A DNA stretch of 64,000 bases, taken from Streptomyces thermolilacinus SPC6. Lineage in GTDB: Bacteria > Actinomycetota > Actinomycetes > Streptomycetales > Streptomycetaceae. This document shows, piece after piece, positions 46,043 to 54,353 of this stretch. The position numbers were made by a program, and so were the translations under genes. Location: NCBI RefSeq assembly GCF_000478605.2, contig NZ_ASHX02000001.1:2829895-2893894 (forward strand), written 5' to 3'. The notes under the pieces were generated by a model that saw only the letters and a list, made by a program, of their open reading frames with translations, was not told the origin of the DNA and ran no database searches. Positions within the stretch are counted from its first letter, which is position 1; each line of letters starts with the position of its first letter.

Positions 46043-48256
46043 ATGCCAAAGAACCGCTCGGGCGGGGGTCTGACCGCGACCCAGCAGGCCGCCAAGTTCC
46101 TCGGTGTCAGCGTGCTCTCCGGAGTCGTCCTCGCCGGCATCGCGATGCCCGCGGCGGGAGCCCTGGGCCTCGCGGCGAAGGGGACGGTCCAGGGGTTCGA
46201 CGAGATCCCGGCCAACATGAAGAGGCCACCGCTGAGCCAGCGCACCCAGATCCTCGACGCCGACGGCGGTCTGATCGCCACGGTCTACTCCCGCGACCGC
46301 ACGGTGGTCCCGCTGGAGGAGATCTCGCCGTACATGCAGAAGGCGATCATCGCGATCGAGGACTCCCGCTACTACGAGCACGGCGCCATCGACCTCAAGG
46401 GCATCCTGCGCGCGGTCAACCGCAACGCGCAGGAGGGCGGCGCGACGCAGGGCGCCTCGACGCTGACGCAGCAGTACGTGAAGAACGTCTTCGTCGAGGA
46501 GGCGGGTGACGACCGCGACAAGGTCGCGCAGGCCACCCAGAAGACCCTGGGCCGCAAGATCCAGGAGCTGAAGTACGCGATCCAGGTGGAGAAGGAGCTC
46601 GGGAAGAAGAAGATCCTCGAGAACTACCTGAACATCACCTTCTTCGGCCAGCAGGCGTACGGCATCGAGGCGGCGTCGCAGCGGTACTTCTCCAAGCGCG
46701 CCAAGGACCTGGACCTCGGCGAGGCCGCGATGCTCGCCGGGCTCGTCCAGTCGCCCAGCCGGTACGACCCCGTCAACGACGTGCAGGAGGCCACCAACCG
46801 CCGCAACATCGTCCTCCAGCGGATGGCAGCCGTCGGCGACATCAGCCAGGCGGAGGCCGACAAGGCGAAGGCCGAGCCGATCAAGCTGAAGGTGACGCGG
46901 CCGAAGAACGGCTGCATCACCGCGCGCGACGGCGCCGGGTTCTTCTGCGACTACGTCCGCGAGGTCTTCCTCTCCGACCCGGTCTTCGGCAAGTCCCGCG
47001 AGGAGCGCGCCAAGGTCTGGAACCGCGGTGGCCTGACGATCAGGACCACGCTCGACCCGCAGGCGCAGAGGTCCGCGCAGAAGTCACTGAAGGACCACGT
47101 CTACCAGTCCGACAAGGTCGCCGCGGCGATCACGATGGTCCAGCCCGGCACGGGCAAGATCCTCGCGATGGGCCAGTCCAAGCCGTACGGCTTCGACAAG
47201 AACGAGACGCAGATCAACTACTCGGTCAACCGGAGCATGGGCGGCTCGAACTTCGGCTTCCCGACCGGTTCGACGTTCAAGCCGTTCGTCGCCGCGGCCG
47301 CCATAGAGCAGGGCAAGCCGCCGACGCAGACCTACTCGTCACCGTTCAAGATGCCGTACCCGGACTCGGTCCAGACGTGCAGCGGCAAGCCCTGGCGCAA
47401 CTGGGGCAAGGACACGGTCGAGAACGAGAACGAGTCGGAGGTCGGCCCGTACGCGCTCAAGGACGCCATGGCCATGTCGGTCAACACGTACTTCGTGCAG
47501 ATGCTCGCCGAGACCGGCATGTGCCCGGTCGTCGAGATGACCGACAAGCTGGGCGTCACCATGGGCGACGACAAGAAGCTGCCCGAGAAGCCGTCGGCGC
47601 TGACGCTGGGCTCGCAGGGCATGTCGCCGCTGACCATGGCGTCCGCGTACGCCGCCTTCGCCAACCGTGGCACGTACTGCACCCCCACCGCCATCGAGTC
47701 GATCAAGACGAGCGAGGGCCGCAGCCTGAAGGTGCCGCGCTCGAAGTGTGAGCGCGCGATGACCGAGCGGACGGCGGACACGATCAACACGCTGCTGCGC
47801 GGCGTGATCGACTCCGGTACGGGCCAGGCCGCCGGCCTCCAGTCCCGTGACAGCGCCGGCAAGACGGGTACGACCGACAGCCGCCGCAACGCCTGGTTCG
47901 TCGGCTACACGCCGAACATGTCCGGCGCCGTCTGGGTCGGCAGCCCGACCCAGCAGGTGAAGATGGAGTACATCACCATCGGCGGGCGATACCACGACAA
48001 GGTCTTCGGCGGGCAGGTCCCGGGGCCGATCTGGAAGGACGCCGTGGCGGGCGCCCTGGAGGGCCACCCGGCGCCGAACTTCACCAGGGTGCCGATCCCG
48101 GACCCCCCGAAGCCCCAGCCCCCGGCCCCCGGCGACGACAAGCCGGGCGGCGGCAACGGCGGTAACGAACCGCGCCCCGGCTTCTCCTTCCCGACGAACC
48201 TGATCGGCGGAAACGGCAACGGCAACGGCAACGGCAACGGAGGCCGCGACCGCTAG
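46043..48256 (+). CDS. Class A penicillin-binding protein (transglycosylase/transpeptidase)
   Basis: 737 residues from ATG 46043. One N-terminal membrane helix (SVLSGVVLAGIAMPAAGALGL) is followed by the GT51 domain with the catalytic Glu in IIAIEDSRYYEHGAIDLKG (about residue 105) and GASTLTQQYVKN. The transpeptidase has SxxK in GSTFKPF (about 409), SxN in MSVNTYF and KTGT in SAGKTGTTDS (about 607). The C-terminus is Pro- and Gly/Asn-rich ((GNGN)n). It polymerises and cross-links peptidoglycan. Position matches ponA2 (Rv3682) and SCO3580. There is no PASTA domain. Confidence 0.95.
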   Translation: MPKNRSGGGLTATQQAAKFLGVSVLSGVVLAGIAMPAAGALGLAAKGTVQGFDEIPANMKRPPLSQRTQILDADGGLIATVYSRDRTVVPLEEISPYMQKAIIAIEDSRYYEHGAIDLKGILRAVNRNAQEGGATQGASTLTQQYVKNVFVEEAGDDRDKVAQATQKTLGRKIQELKYAIQVEKELGKKKILENYLNITFFGQQAYGIEAASQRYFSKRAKDLDLGEAAMLAGLVQSPSRYDPVNDVQEATNRRNIVLQRMAAVGDISQAEADKAKAEPIKLKVTRPKNGCITARDGAGFFCDYVREVFLSDPVFGKSREERAKVWNRGGLTIRTTLDPQAQRSAQKSLKDHVYQSDKVAAAITMVQPGTGKILAMGQSKPYGFDKNETQINYSVNRSMGGSNFGFPTGSTFKPFVAAAAIEQGKPPTQTYSSPFKMPYPDSVQTCSGKPWRNWGKDTVENENESEVGPYALKDAMAMSVNTYFVQMLAETGMCPVVEMTDKLGVTMGDDKKLPEKPSALTLGSQGMSPLTMASAYAAFANRGTYCTPTAIESIKTSEGRSLKVPRSKCERAMTERTADTINTLLRGVIDSGTGQAAGLQSRDSAGKTGTTDSRRNAWFVGYTPNMSGAVWVGSPTQQVKMEYITIGGRYHDKVFGGQVPGPIWKDAVAGALEGHPAPNFTRVPIPDPPKPQPPAPGDDKPGGGNGGNEPRPGFSFPTNLIGGNGNGNGNGNGGRDR

Positions 48257-48270
48257 CGGCCACCGGAACA

Positions 48271-48314
48271 GCGATGAGGGCGTCCCCCCTGGCCAGGGGG
48301 GACGCCCTCATCGC
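48271..48314. terminator. 44-bp perfect palindrome between PBP and YqeY genes
   Basis: Twenty-two-bp arms centred on CTGGCCAG (left arm begins GCGATGAGGGCGTCCCCCC). The transcript would fold into a 20-bp stem with a four-base loop. It sits 15 bp after the PBP stop and 17 bp from the convergent YqeY stop; bidirectional terminator. Confidence 0.85.
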
Positions 48315-48331
48315 GTACCGGGGCTCCCGCG

Positions 48332-48796
48332 CTACCCCGCGAGCAGCTGCTTCACGACAGCGGCGACGCGGCCGCCGTCGGCCCGGCCCGCCACCTTCGG
48401 GTTCACGATCTTCATCACGGCGCCCATCGCACGCGGCCCCTCGGCGCCGCCCGCCCTGGCCTCCTCGACGGCCTCGGCCACGATCCCGCGCAGCTCGTCG
48501 TCCGTCAGCTGCTTCGGCAGGTAGGCGTCGAGGATCTCGCCCTCCGCGTGCTCCCGCTCGGCCTGCTCGGCGCGACCGCCCTGGGCGAACGCCTCGGCCG
48601 CCTCACGGCGCTTCTTCGCCTCCTTGGCGATCACCTTCTGCACCTCGTCGTCGGAGAGCTCACGGGCCTGCTTGCCCGAGACCTCCTCCTTGGTGACGGC
48701 GGCGAGGGTGAGCCGAAGGGTCGAGGAGCGGAGCTCGTCACGCGCCCTGATCGCCTCCGTGAGGTCTTCCTGCAACTTGGACTTGAGCGTGGTCAT
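48332..48796 (-). CDS. GatB/YqeY-domain protein
   Basis: 154 residues from ATG 48796 (MTTLKSKLQEDLTEAIRARDELRSSTLRLTLAAV). The second half contains LDAYLPKQLTDDELRGIVAEAV and GAVMKIVNPKVAGRADGGRVAAVVKQLLAG, the YqeY C-terminal helix pair similar to the tRNA-binding tail of GatB. The function in bacteria is unproven. Normal full length. Confidence 0.93.
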   Translation of the reverse strand: MTTLKSKLQEDLTEAIRARDELRSSTLRLTLAAVTKEEVSGKQARELSDDEVQKVIAKEAKKRREAAEAFAQGGRAEQAEREHAEGEILDAYLPKQLTDDELRGIVAEAVEEARAGGAEGPRAMGAVMKIVNPKVAGRADGGRVAAVVKQLLAG

Positions 48797-48954
48797 ACGA
48801 ACCAGCATGACAGGTGCCCCACGCCCCCCGCCCCCGCATTTCCCCGCGTCTCTCCCTCCCGCCCGCCCGCTTTCCCCGCGTCTCTCCCGTCCCTCGCCGC
48901 CCCGACCTCGCCCGGGGTTCTGCCGCCCCTCCCCCCGTCTGCGACCATGGACTC

Positions 48955-49881
48955 ATGCGCGCGCGATACGGAGTACCCCTCGGCATCACTGCACTGGGCG
49001 CGGCCGGTCTGGCCTACGCCGCCGGTTTCGAAGCCCGCTCGTTCCGGCTCCGCCGGGTGACCGTCCCGGTCCTGCCGCGCGGCACGCGTCCCCTGCGGGT
49101 GCTCCAGGTCTCCGACATCCACATGGTGAGCGGCCAGCGCAAGAAGCAGCGGTGGCTCCAGACGCTGGCGGGCCTGCGCCCCGACTTCGTCGTGAACACC
49201 GGCGACAACCTCTCCGACCCGGAGGGCGTACCGGAGCTGCTGGACGCGCTGGGCCCGCTGCTCGACTACCCGGGCGTGTACGTCTTCGGCTCCAACGACT
49301 ACTACGGCCCCAAGCTCCGCAACCCGGCCCGCTACCTGTTCGAGAAGCTCCAGGGCCGGCACGGCCTGAACGGCAACCCGCCGGCCGTCGGCGCCGTCCA
49401 CAACCCGTGGGAGAAGATCCGGGACGCCTTCGACGCGGCGGGCTGGCTGAACCTGACCAACACGCGCGGCCGCCTCAAGGTGGACGGCCTGGAGCTCGCC
49501 TTCACGGGCCTGGACGACCCGCACATCAAGCGGGACCGGTACGAGAAGGTCGCGGGCGGCCCGGAGTCGGACGCCGACCTGTCGGTGGGCGTCGTCCACG
49601 CCCCGTACCTGCGGTCCCTGGACGCCTTCACCGCCGACGGCTACCCGCTGATCCTGGCCGGCCACACCCACGGCGGCCAGCTGTGCGTCCCCTTCTACGG
49701 CGCGCTGGTCACCAACTGCGACCTGGACACGGACCGCGCGAAGGGCCTGTCCACCCACCGCGCGGGCGGCCACACGGCGTACCTCCACGTCTCCGCCGGC
49801 TGCGGCACCAACCGCTACACCCCGGTCCGCTTCGCCTGCCCCCCGGAGGCCACCCTCCTGACCCTGACCCCCCGCGCCTGA
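48955..49881 (+). CDS. Membrane-anchored metallophosphoesterase (YkuE/calcineurin-like)
   Basis: 308 residues from ATG 48955. One N-terminal hydrophobic helix (GITALGAAGLAYAAGFEA) precedes the phosphoesterase core. Metal ligands are in LQVSDIHMVSG, VVNTGDNLSD, FGSNDYYGP, VHAPYLRS and LAGHTHGGQL. N replaces H in the GNH(E/D) motif (GSNDYY). It may act on membrane lipid or envelope phosphoesters. It matches Rv3683 next to ponA2. Confidence 0.9.
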   Translation: MRARYGVPLGITALGAAGLAYAAGFEARSFRLRRVTVPVLPRGTRPLRVLQVSDIHMVSGQRKKQRWLQTLAGLRPDFVVNTGDNLSDPEGVPELLDALGPLLDYPGVYVFGSNDYYGPKLRNPARYLFEKLQGRHGLNGNPPAVGAVHNPWEKIRDAFDAAGWLNLTNTRGRLKVDGLELAFTGLDDPHIKRDRYEKVAGGPESDADLSVGVVHAPYLRSLDAFTADGYPLILAGHTHGGQLCVPFYGALVTNCDLDTDRAKGLSTHRAGGHTAYLHVSAGCGTNRYTPVRFACPPEATLLTLTPRA

Positions 49882-49899
49882 CCCCGCCAGAAACCGGAT

Positions 49900-49928
49900 T
49901 TCGTCTCCGGCCGCCGGTGGGCTAAAGT
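49900..49928 (+). promoter_or_regulatory. Candidate tRNA-Pro promoter
   Basis: TTCGTC (49900-49905), a 17-bp spacer and TAAAGT (49923-49928), consistent with an HrdB-type promoter. The predicted start is about 25 bp before the tRNA 5' end. Confidence 0.5.
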
Positions 49929-49960
49929 AAACGTCGTCGCCAGGACAACAACGGCGACAT

Positions 49961-50034
49961 CGGGGTGTAGCGCAGCTTGGCAGCGCGCTTCGTTCGGGAC
50001 GAAGAGGTCGTGGGTTCAAATCCCGCCACCCCGA
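49961..50034 (+). tRNA. tRNA-Pro (CGG)
   Basis: 74 nt. The acceptor stem CGGGGTG pairs with CACCCCG, with discriminator A at 50034. The anticodon stem CTTCG/CGAAG carries loop TTCGGGA, giving anticodon CGG (49995-49997). The T arm is GTGGG TTCAAAT CCCGC. CCA is not encoded. It is the integration target of the island that follows. Confidence 0.95.
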
Positions 50035-50037
50035 CAG
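49990..50037 (+). repeat. Left attachment site (attL) in tRNA-Pro
   Basis: These 48 nt of the tRNA 3' half plus CAG are repeated at 62491-62538 with two mismatches (anticodon G at 49997 to A; one T to C in the T arm). The tRNA remains intact at this end. Confidence 0.9.
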
Positions 50038-50047
50038 AGAAACACCA

Positions 50048-50087
50048 GGTCAGGCCCGGTGCTGAGAGATCAGCACCGGGCCTGATC
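50048..50087 (+). terminator. tRNA-Pro terminator, GAGA tetraloop
   Basis: An 18-bp stem (GGTCAGGCCCGGTGCTGA with its complement, one GU pair) closed by a GAGA loop, followed by TGCTTTG, 13 nt after the tRNA. Confidence 0.85.
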
Positions 50088-50105
50088 TGCTTTGTCGCCC
50101 CGTTC

Positions 50106-50156
50106 TGGGAGCCATTTGGGAGCCGACTTCCAGAACCGGCTCCCCAGCGGCTCCCA
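50106..50156. repeat. Left-end arm-type repeats
   Basis: TGGGAGCC at 50106-50113 and 50117-50124 (11-bp period), with an inverted copy GGCTCCCA at 50149-50156. The same pair with the same spacing recurs at the right end (62369 and 62380). They resemble arm-type integrase sites. Confidence 0.6.
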
Positions 50157-50260
50157 GCCGAGCGGCCGTCCACCTTCGAGCGTGCTCTGTGACGCTCACA
50201 GTCGGAAGGCGCGTCCCTACGGCTTGTGCGAGGCCGATCACAGACGGTACGACGATCGCC

Positions 50261-51901
50261 ATGCACCCTTGGTCTCCGTTAAACGACCGGCAGCTCGCGC
50301 TCCTCACCCGCATCGGGGACGGTTCCGACCCGGTCACCTCAGACAGCCCCGAACTCGCCGTCACGGCCCGCGCACTCAAGGGGCGGGGTCTGATCATCAT
50401 GCCCAAGAAGGATGGGAAGTGGCAGGCGGAGATCACCGACGCCGGACGCTTCTACCTGGAGCACGGCCATCACCCGGACCGGCCGGAGCCGGTCCAGCGC
50501 AAGCAGCGGTCCGCACACCCCGAGCAACGGCCGGCACCTCCACCGCAGAAGCAAGCCACAGCCGCGTCCGCGACGAAGCCCACGCCACAGCACGCCCCCA
50601 AGCCCTCACGGCCGTCACCGGCGGAAGTCGGAGCTTCCTTGATCGCCGAGGTGCAGCAAGCTGGGCGGTTCCTTCGCATCCCGAACCCCAGCGAAGAGGA
50701 GCGGGCTCGCTACCGCAGGGCGTTCGACGCTGCCCGGCAGTGTGCGCCCGAGGGGTACCACCTGAAGTACAGCGGCCGGGCGAAGGGGGACTTCTTCCTC
50801 GGTCTGCTCAGGGTGTCCGGGGAGGACGACACCGAGTGGAACCGGATCCGGCTGGCGCGCAGCCGGGTGATCAGCGATGTCGAGGACGTGATCGCCGCTG
50901 TCACTGCGGACCACAGTGCCTTCGAGATCTCGGAGGAGGTCCTGCCCCGAGTCCTCTCGCTGCTCCGGCTCCTCGCCGAGCAGGCACTCGCCCGCCACGG
51001 CGAGATCACGGTGTCCAAGAAGCTCAAGCAGCCCAGGCCCCTGCTCACCGTCCACGGCAGGACGTACGAGGTCAGTTTCCGCGAACGGCAGAAGCAGGTC
51101 CGGTACGTGCCCAAGCAGCCGGGCCGACGTACGTACGACTGGCAGCGGGTGACGCCGGCGCACAGGTTCGAGCCGTCCGGCGAGCTGGATCTGCGGATCA
51201 GCCAGCACTCGGGCTACGGCTACGGCCACAGCTACGGCTGGAAGGAGGAATGGGCCGACACCGCCAAGAAGCCGTTGGAGGAGCAGGTCGGTTCGGTGTT
51301 CCGGGCGCTGAAGGCGCGCGCGGAGGAGCAGGAGCAGGCTCGACTGGAACGGGATGCCGAACAGCGGCGCCAGCGAGAGGAGCGGGAGCGGCAGGAGGCG
51401 GAGCGTCGGCGTCTGGAGGCGGAGCGGGAGGAGCGCGAGAGGCGGGAGTGGGAGTCCGCCGTCAGTGCCGCCTCGATCAAGGCGGTTCACGCCCTACGGG
51501 CGGAGCACTTCGGCACAGCCCTGGAGCAGTGGAGGGTGGCTGGAGAGATCCGGGTGTTCTGCGTCGCTCTGGACGAAGCCGCCGCCACATCGGACGACGC
51601 CGTCGAAGCCGATCGGCTTCGAGAGTGGTCGGCTTGGGGGAAGACGGAGGCCGACCGGCTGGACCCCACGATCAACGGCAAGGGCCTGGCCGCTATCGAC
51701 TTCTACGCGGAACCGACCGGAGATCAGCTACGGCCTTTTCTCGACGGCTGGAACCCGCACCGGCCGGAGAAGGAGCAGCCTGCGGCACGGCCCGAGCCGC
51801 CGAAGCCGACCCCGGAGCCGTGGCGCGGCTCTATCGACGCACGTCAGGATCAAGGCTGGCGATATGGACGCCAAGGTCGCGCTCAATGGTGGAGGCGATG
51901 A
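50261..51901 (+). CDS. Uncharacterised island protein with winged-helix-like N-terminus and coiled coil
   Basis: 546 residues from ATG 50261 (MHPWSPLNDRQLALLTRIGDGSDPV). Residues 1-75 (LNDRQLALLTRIGDG...LTARALKGRGLIIMPKKDGKWQAEITDAGRFYLEHG-like) read as a winged-helix DNA-binding unit. A Pro/Gln-rich linker follows (about 75-125). The middle domain (about 130-340) has no recognised fold and includes HGRTYEVSFRERQKQVRYVP. Residues 350-410 are a strongly charged coiled coil (EEQEQARLERDAEQRRQREERERQ). Similar proteins recur in streptomycete islands. The function is unknown. Its 3' end overlaps the convergent gene by 71 bp. Confidence 0.75.
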   Translation: MHPWSPLNDRQLALLTRIGDGSDPVTSDSPELAVTARALKGRGLIIMPKKDGKWQAEITDAGRFYLEHGHHPDRPEPVQRKQRSAHPEQRPAPPPQKQATAASATKPTPQHAPKPSRPSPAEVGASLIAEVQQAGRFLRIPNPSEEERARYRRAFDAARQCAPEGYHLKYSGRAKGDFFLGLLRVSGEDDTEWNRIRLARSRVISDVEDVIAAVTADHSAFEISEEVLPRVLSLLRLLAEQALARHGEITVSKKLKQPRPLLTVHGRTYEVSFRERQKQVRYVPKQPGRRTYDWQRVTPAHRFEPSGELDLRISQHSGYGYGHSYGWKEEWADTAKKPLEEQVGSVFRALKARAEEQEQARLERDAEQRRQREERERQEAERRRLEAEREERERREWESAVSAASIKAVHALRAEHFGTALEQWRVAGEIRVFCVALDEAAATSDDAVEADRLREWSAWGKTEADRLDPTINGKGLAAIDFYAEPTGDQLRPFLDGWNPHRPEKEQPAARPEPPKPTPEPWRGSIDARQDQGWRYGRQGRAQWWRR

Positions 51902-52673
51902 CGCCGTGCCCACGGTCACGTAGAGCCTTGACCGCCTTCTCCACCAGCTGGCCGAGTCTGATGACCTCTTCGCGCAGTGCGACCAACTCGTCGTAGCGTT
52001 CAGCCTTGTCCTCGCCGCACCACGCCCGGACAGTCCGCAGGACGGCCGCCTCCGCATCCAACTTGCGGTCGTCCCGACGACGGTAGGAGTACCAGGAGGG
52101 CTGTGCGCGCTCCTGGTCGATGTCCTGCTGCTTGCGGTCCACCTCAGGGAGGATCTCGTCGGCGAGCCGACCCGCTACCTGGCGGGCGACGCGCTCGGTG
52201 ACCGGCCAGCCGGCCAGGCACATGCCGGCACGGTTCTCGTGCACCATCGGGTCCCTGCGGAGCGCGGTGGCGTCCATTCCGATGAGCGGCGCTGTCTCGT
52301 CGAGTCGGCTCAGTTCCAGAACTCCCGCGTCCGCGACCCCTCGGCGGAGGCGCAGCCTGTTCTTCGGCCGGACGAACCCGAGGATCAAGCGCGCGGCCTC
52401 GAAATCCGTGCTGCCGCGTACGTGGCGTGACGCCTCGATCAGTCTGAGCTCTGCCTCGTCATCCGCGCGGAACGCGTCGACGTCTGGCCATGGCGCTACC
52501 AGGCAGCCCGGACTGACCCATTCCTGCAGGCCGACGTCATCGCCTTCCAGGAACCGGACGTGGATCCAGTCAGACCTGCCACGGCCACCCACCCGAACGA
52601 TCTCCACCTGCCTGACAGGGCCACCCAGCTCCTTCGGCCTCGCGCGGTATGCCCAGTGCCCGCCAATCTCCAT
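51831..52673 (-). CDS. Uncharacterised island protein
   Basis: 280 residues from ATG 52673 (MEIGGHWAYRARPKELGGPV); the frame stays open to 52946 but that part is not protein-like. An N-terminal SH3-like beta segment (VRQVEIVRVGGRGRSDWIHVRFLEG, LQEWVSPGCLVAPW) is followed by helical sequence with ENRAGMCLAGWPVTERVARQVAGRLADEILPEVDRK. A similar N-terminus is common in streptomycete accessory proteins of unknown function. It is convergent with the preceding gene, and the two probably form one cargo module. Confidence 0.75.
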   Translation of the reverse strand: MEIGGHWAYRARPKELGGPVRQVEIVRVGGRGRSDWIHVRFLEGDDVGLQEWVSPGCLVAPWPDVDAFRADDEAELRLIEASRHVRGSTDFEAARLILGFVRPKNRLRLRRGVADAGVLELSRLDETAPLIGMDATALRRDPMVHENRAGMCLAGWPVTERVARQVAGRLADEILPEVDRKQQDIDQERAQPSWYSYRRRDDRKLDAEAAVLRTVRAWCGEDKAERYDELVALREEVIRLGQLVEKAVKALRDRGHGVIASTIERDLGVHIASLDPDVRR

Positions 52674-53021
52674 GGCCAGATCCGTTGGCCCCGTTACTGG
52701 GCGATCGTCGCAACTGCTGGAGTGTGGCGACCACGCCGACTTGACGCGGCCTCGCGGAGGTGTCAGCGACGGCGTCGTAGAGGCGGCCGTCGTCACCAGC
52801 CAGGTGCCGAGGTCCGAGATGACCCTCCCGTAGGGGGCCGGATCGGTGCCTGTCCTCTCCTCGGCCGCCGTTCGGCGCGAGGGGGCTCTCGCGAGTACGT
52901 CGGCGCGCGCTTTTACGACTGGTGGCATCGCACGCCATAAACCCACGTGCCCTCTTGACTCGGGTGATGACTCAGTGCATTACCCTTTCCAATGAGCCCT
53001 ACTCCGCGGTATGGTTTTACA
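52674..53021. promoter_or_regulatory. Divergent spacer upstream of the methyltransferase
   Basis: These 348 bp have no gene. The last 70 bp are AT-richer and hold a promoter candidate, TTTCCA (52986-52991), an 18-bp spacer and TATGGT (53010-53015). Its start point, seven bases on, falls on ATG 53022, suggesting a leaderless transcript. TTGACT at 52955-52960 is another -35-like hexamer. Confidence 0.5.
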
Positions 53022-54353
53022 ATGTCTGAGCAGCAAGAAGAACGATCTCCTGACCGTACGGCGGTGGAGCTGTTCGCCGGCGGTGGCGGCCTGGCCATGG
53101 CCGTCGGGCGGGCGGGTTTCAGGCCGCTCCTCTACAGCGAGGTCGCCACACGCGCCTGCGAGACACTGGAGGCGAACGGCGCCAAGGAGCGGGGCCCGGA
53201 GGAGTGGATCCCGGAGCCTGGCGGGCCCGTCCCCCTCGTCAAGGGCGATGTCCGCGCGCTCGACATGAAGTACCTGAGTGGCAAGGTTGACGTGCTGGCT
53301 GGCGGGCCGCCATGTCAGCCGTTCAGCCTGGGGGGGATCGCCAAGGGCGACGAGGACAAGCGGAACATGTTCCCGGAAATGTTCCGTGCCGTTCGCGAGA
53401 TCCAACCGAAGGCCGTCATCTGCGAGAACGTGGTCGGTCTTCGGCGTAAGTCCTTCGAGCCCTACTTCAAGTACATCCTGCGGGAGTTGGCATATCCGTA
53501 CCTGGAACGCGATCCGGACAGCACGTGGCAGGAGCACGACGCGCTCCTGCGTGCTTACGATGCCGACCTGAAGGTTGGCCGTACCTCCGACCCGTCCGGG
53601 GGCCACGAGCTATATGACGTCGTCGCTACTAACGTCAACGCGGCGAACTACGGGGTGCCGCAGGTCAGGAACCGGGTGATCATCGTCGCCTTCCGCCGAG
53701 ACCTCGGGGTGGACATTGAGGCGTTCGAGCGGAGCGTGAAGCCCACCCACTCACATGCCGCCCTGCTCCGCTCCATGCGGGAGGGCGACTACTGGGACCG
53801 CCACCAAGTGCCGGACCACGTCCGCGATCGAGTCATGGCGGACCTGCCGAAGCAGACCGCGTTCGATACCGAGGAGGCGTCACTCCTCCCCTGGCGGACA
53901 TTCCGTGACGCGCTCGCCGGACTGAACGGTGAGCCGCCACTGCCGCCCGTTCCCTGGGCACACCTCGACCGACAGGAGCGCTACCTGGGCGGCGTGACGA
54001 ACCACATCGGCTGGCCCGGTGCGCGCATCTACAAGGGGCACACCCCGAACGAGCTGGACCGCCCGGCGAAAACGGTGAAGGCTGGCGTCCACGGGGTGCC
54101 GGGGGGTGAGTCAGTGATGCTGACAGACGACCGCGCTCGCGACCCCTCCGCTCCGGGCGGATGGAGGTACAAGCACCGGTACATGACTGTCCGGGAGACG
54201 GCTCGCGTGATGACGTTCCCGGACAATTGGGTGCTGGAGGGTCCACGAGGAGAGCAGATGCGTCAGCTCGGGAACGCCGTTCCCGTTCTGTTGGGTGAAG
54301 TCTTCGCCAAGGCAGTGGCTACCGCCTTGGACAACGCGCGGAGCACGCGGTGA
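53022..54353 (+). CDS. dcm: DNA (cytosine-5) methyltransferase, Dcm family
   Basis: 443 residues from ATG 53022, preferred because the promoter predicts a leaderless start; ATG 52992 is the alternative. All main motifs are present: I VELFAGGGGLAMAVG (about residue 16), IV GGPPCQPFS with the catalytic Cys (about 97), VI ICENVVGL, VIII VPQVRNRVIIVAF (about 213), IX and X MRQLGNAVPVLLGE (about 416). A roughly 130-residue target-recognition region lies between VIII and IX. Its expected role is to mark host DNA; the recognition sequence is unknown. It overlaps the Vsr gene as GTGA. Confidence 0.95.
   Translation: MSEQQEERSPDRTAVELFAGGGGLAMAVGRAGFRPLLYSEVATRACETLEANGAKERGPEEWIPEPGGPVPLVKGDVRALDMKYLSGKVDVLAGGPPCQPFSLGGIAKGDEDKRNMFPEMFRAVREIQPKAVICENVVGLRRKSFEPYFKYILRELAYPYLERDPDSTWQEHDALLRAYDADLKVGRTSDPSGGHELYDVVATNVNAANYGVPQVRNRVIIVAFRRDLGVDIEAFERSVKPTHSHAALLRSMREGDYWDRHQVPDHVRDRVMADLPKQTAFDTEEASLLPWRTFRDALAGLNGEPPLPPVPWAHLDRQERYLGGVTNHIGWPGARIYKGHTPNELDRPAKTVKAGVHGVPGGESVMLTDDRARDPSAPGGWRYKHRYMTVRETARVMTFPDNWVLEGPRGEQMRQLGNAVPVLLGEVFAKAVATALDNARSTR

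Noticed and set aside
49014-49208. Small minus-strand frame within the metallophosphoesterase
   Set aside because: Fully inside a gene with intact metal motifs.
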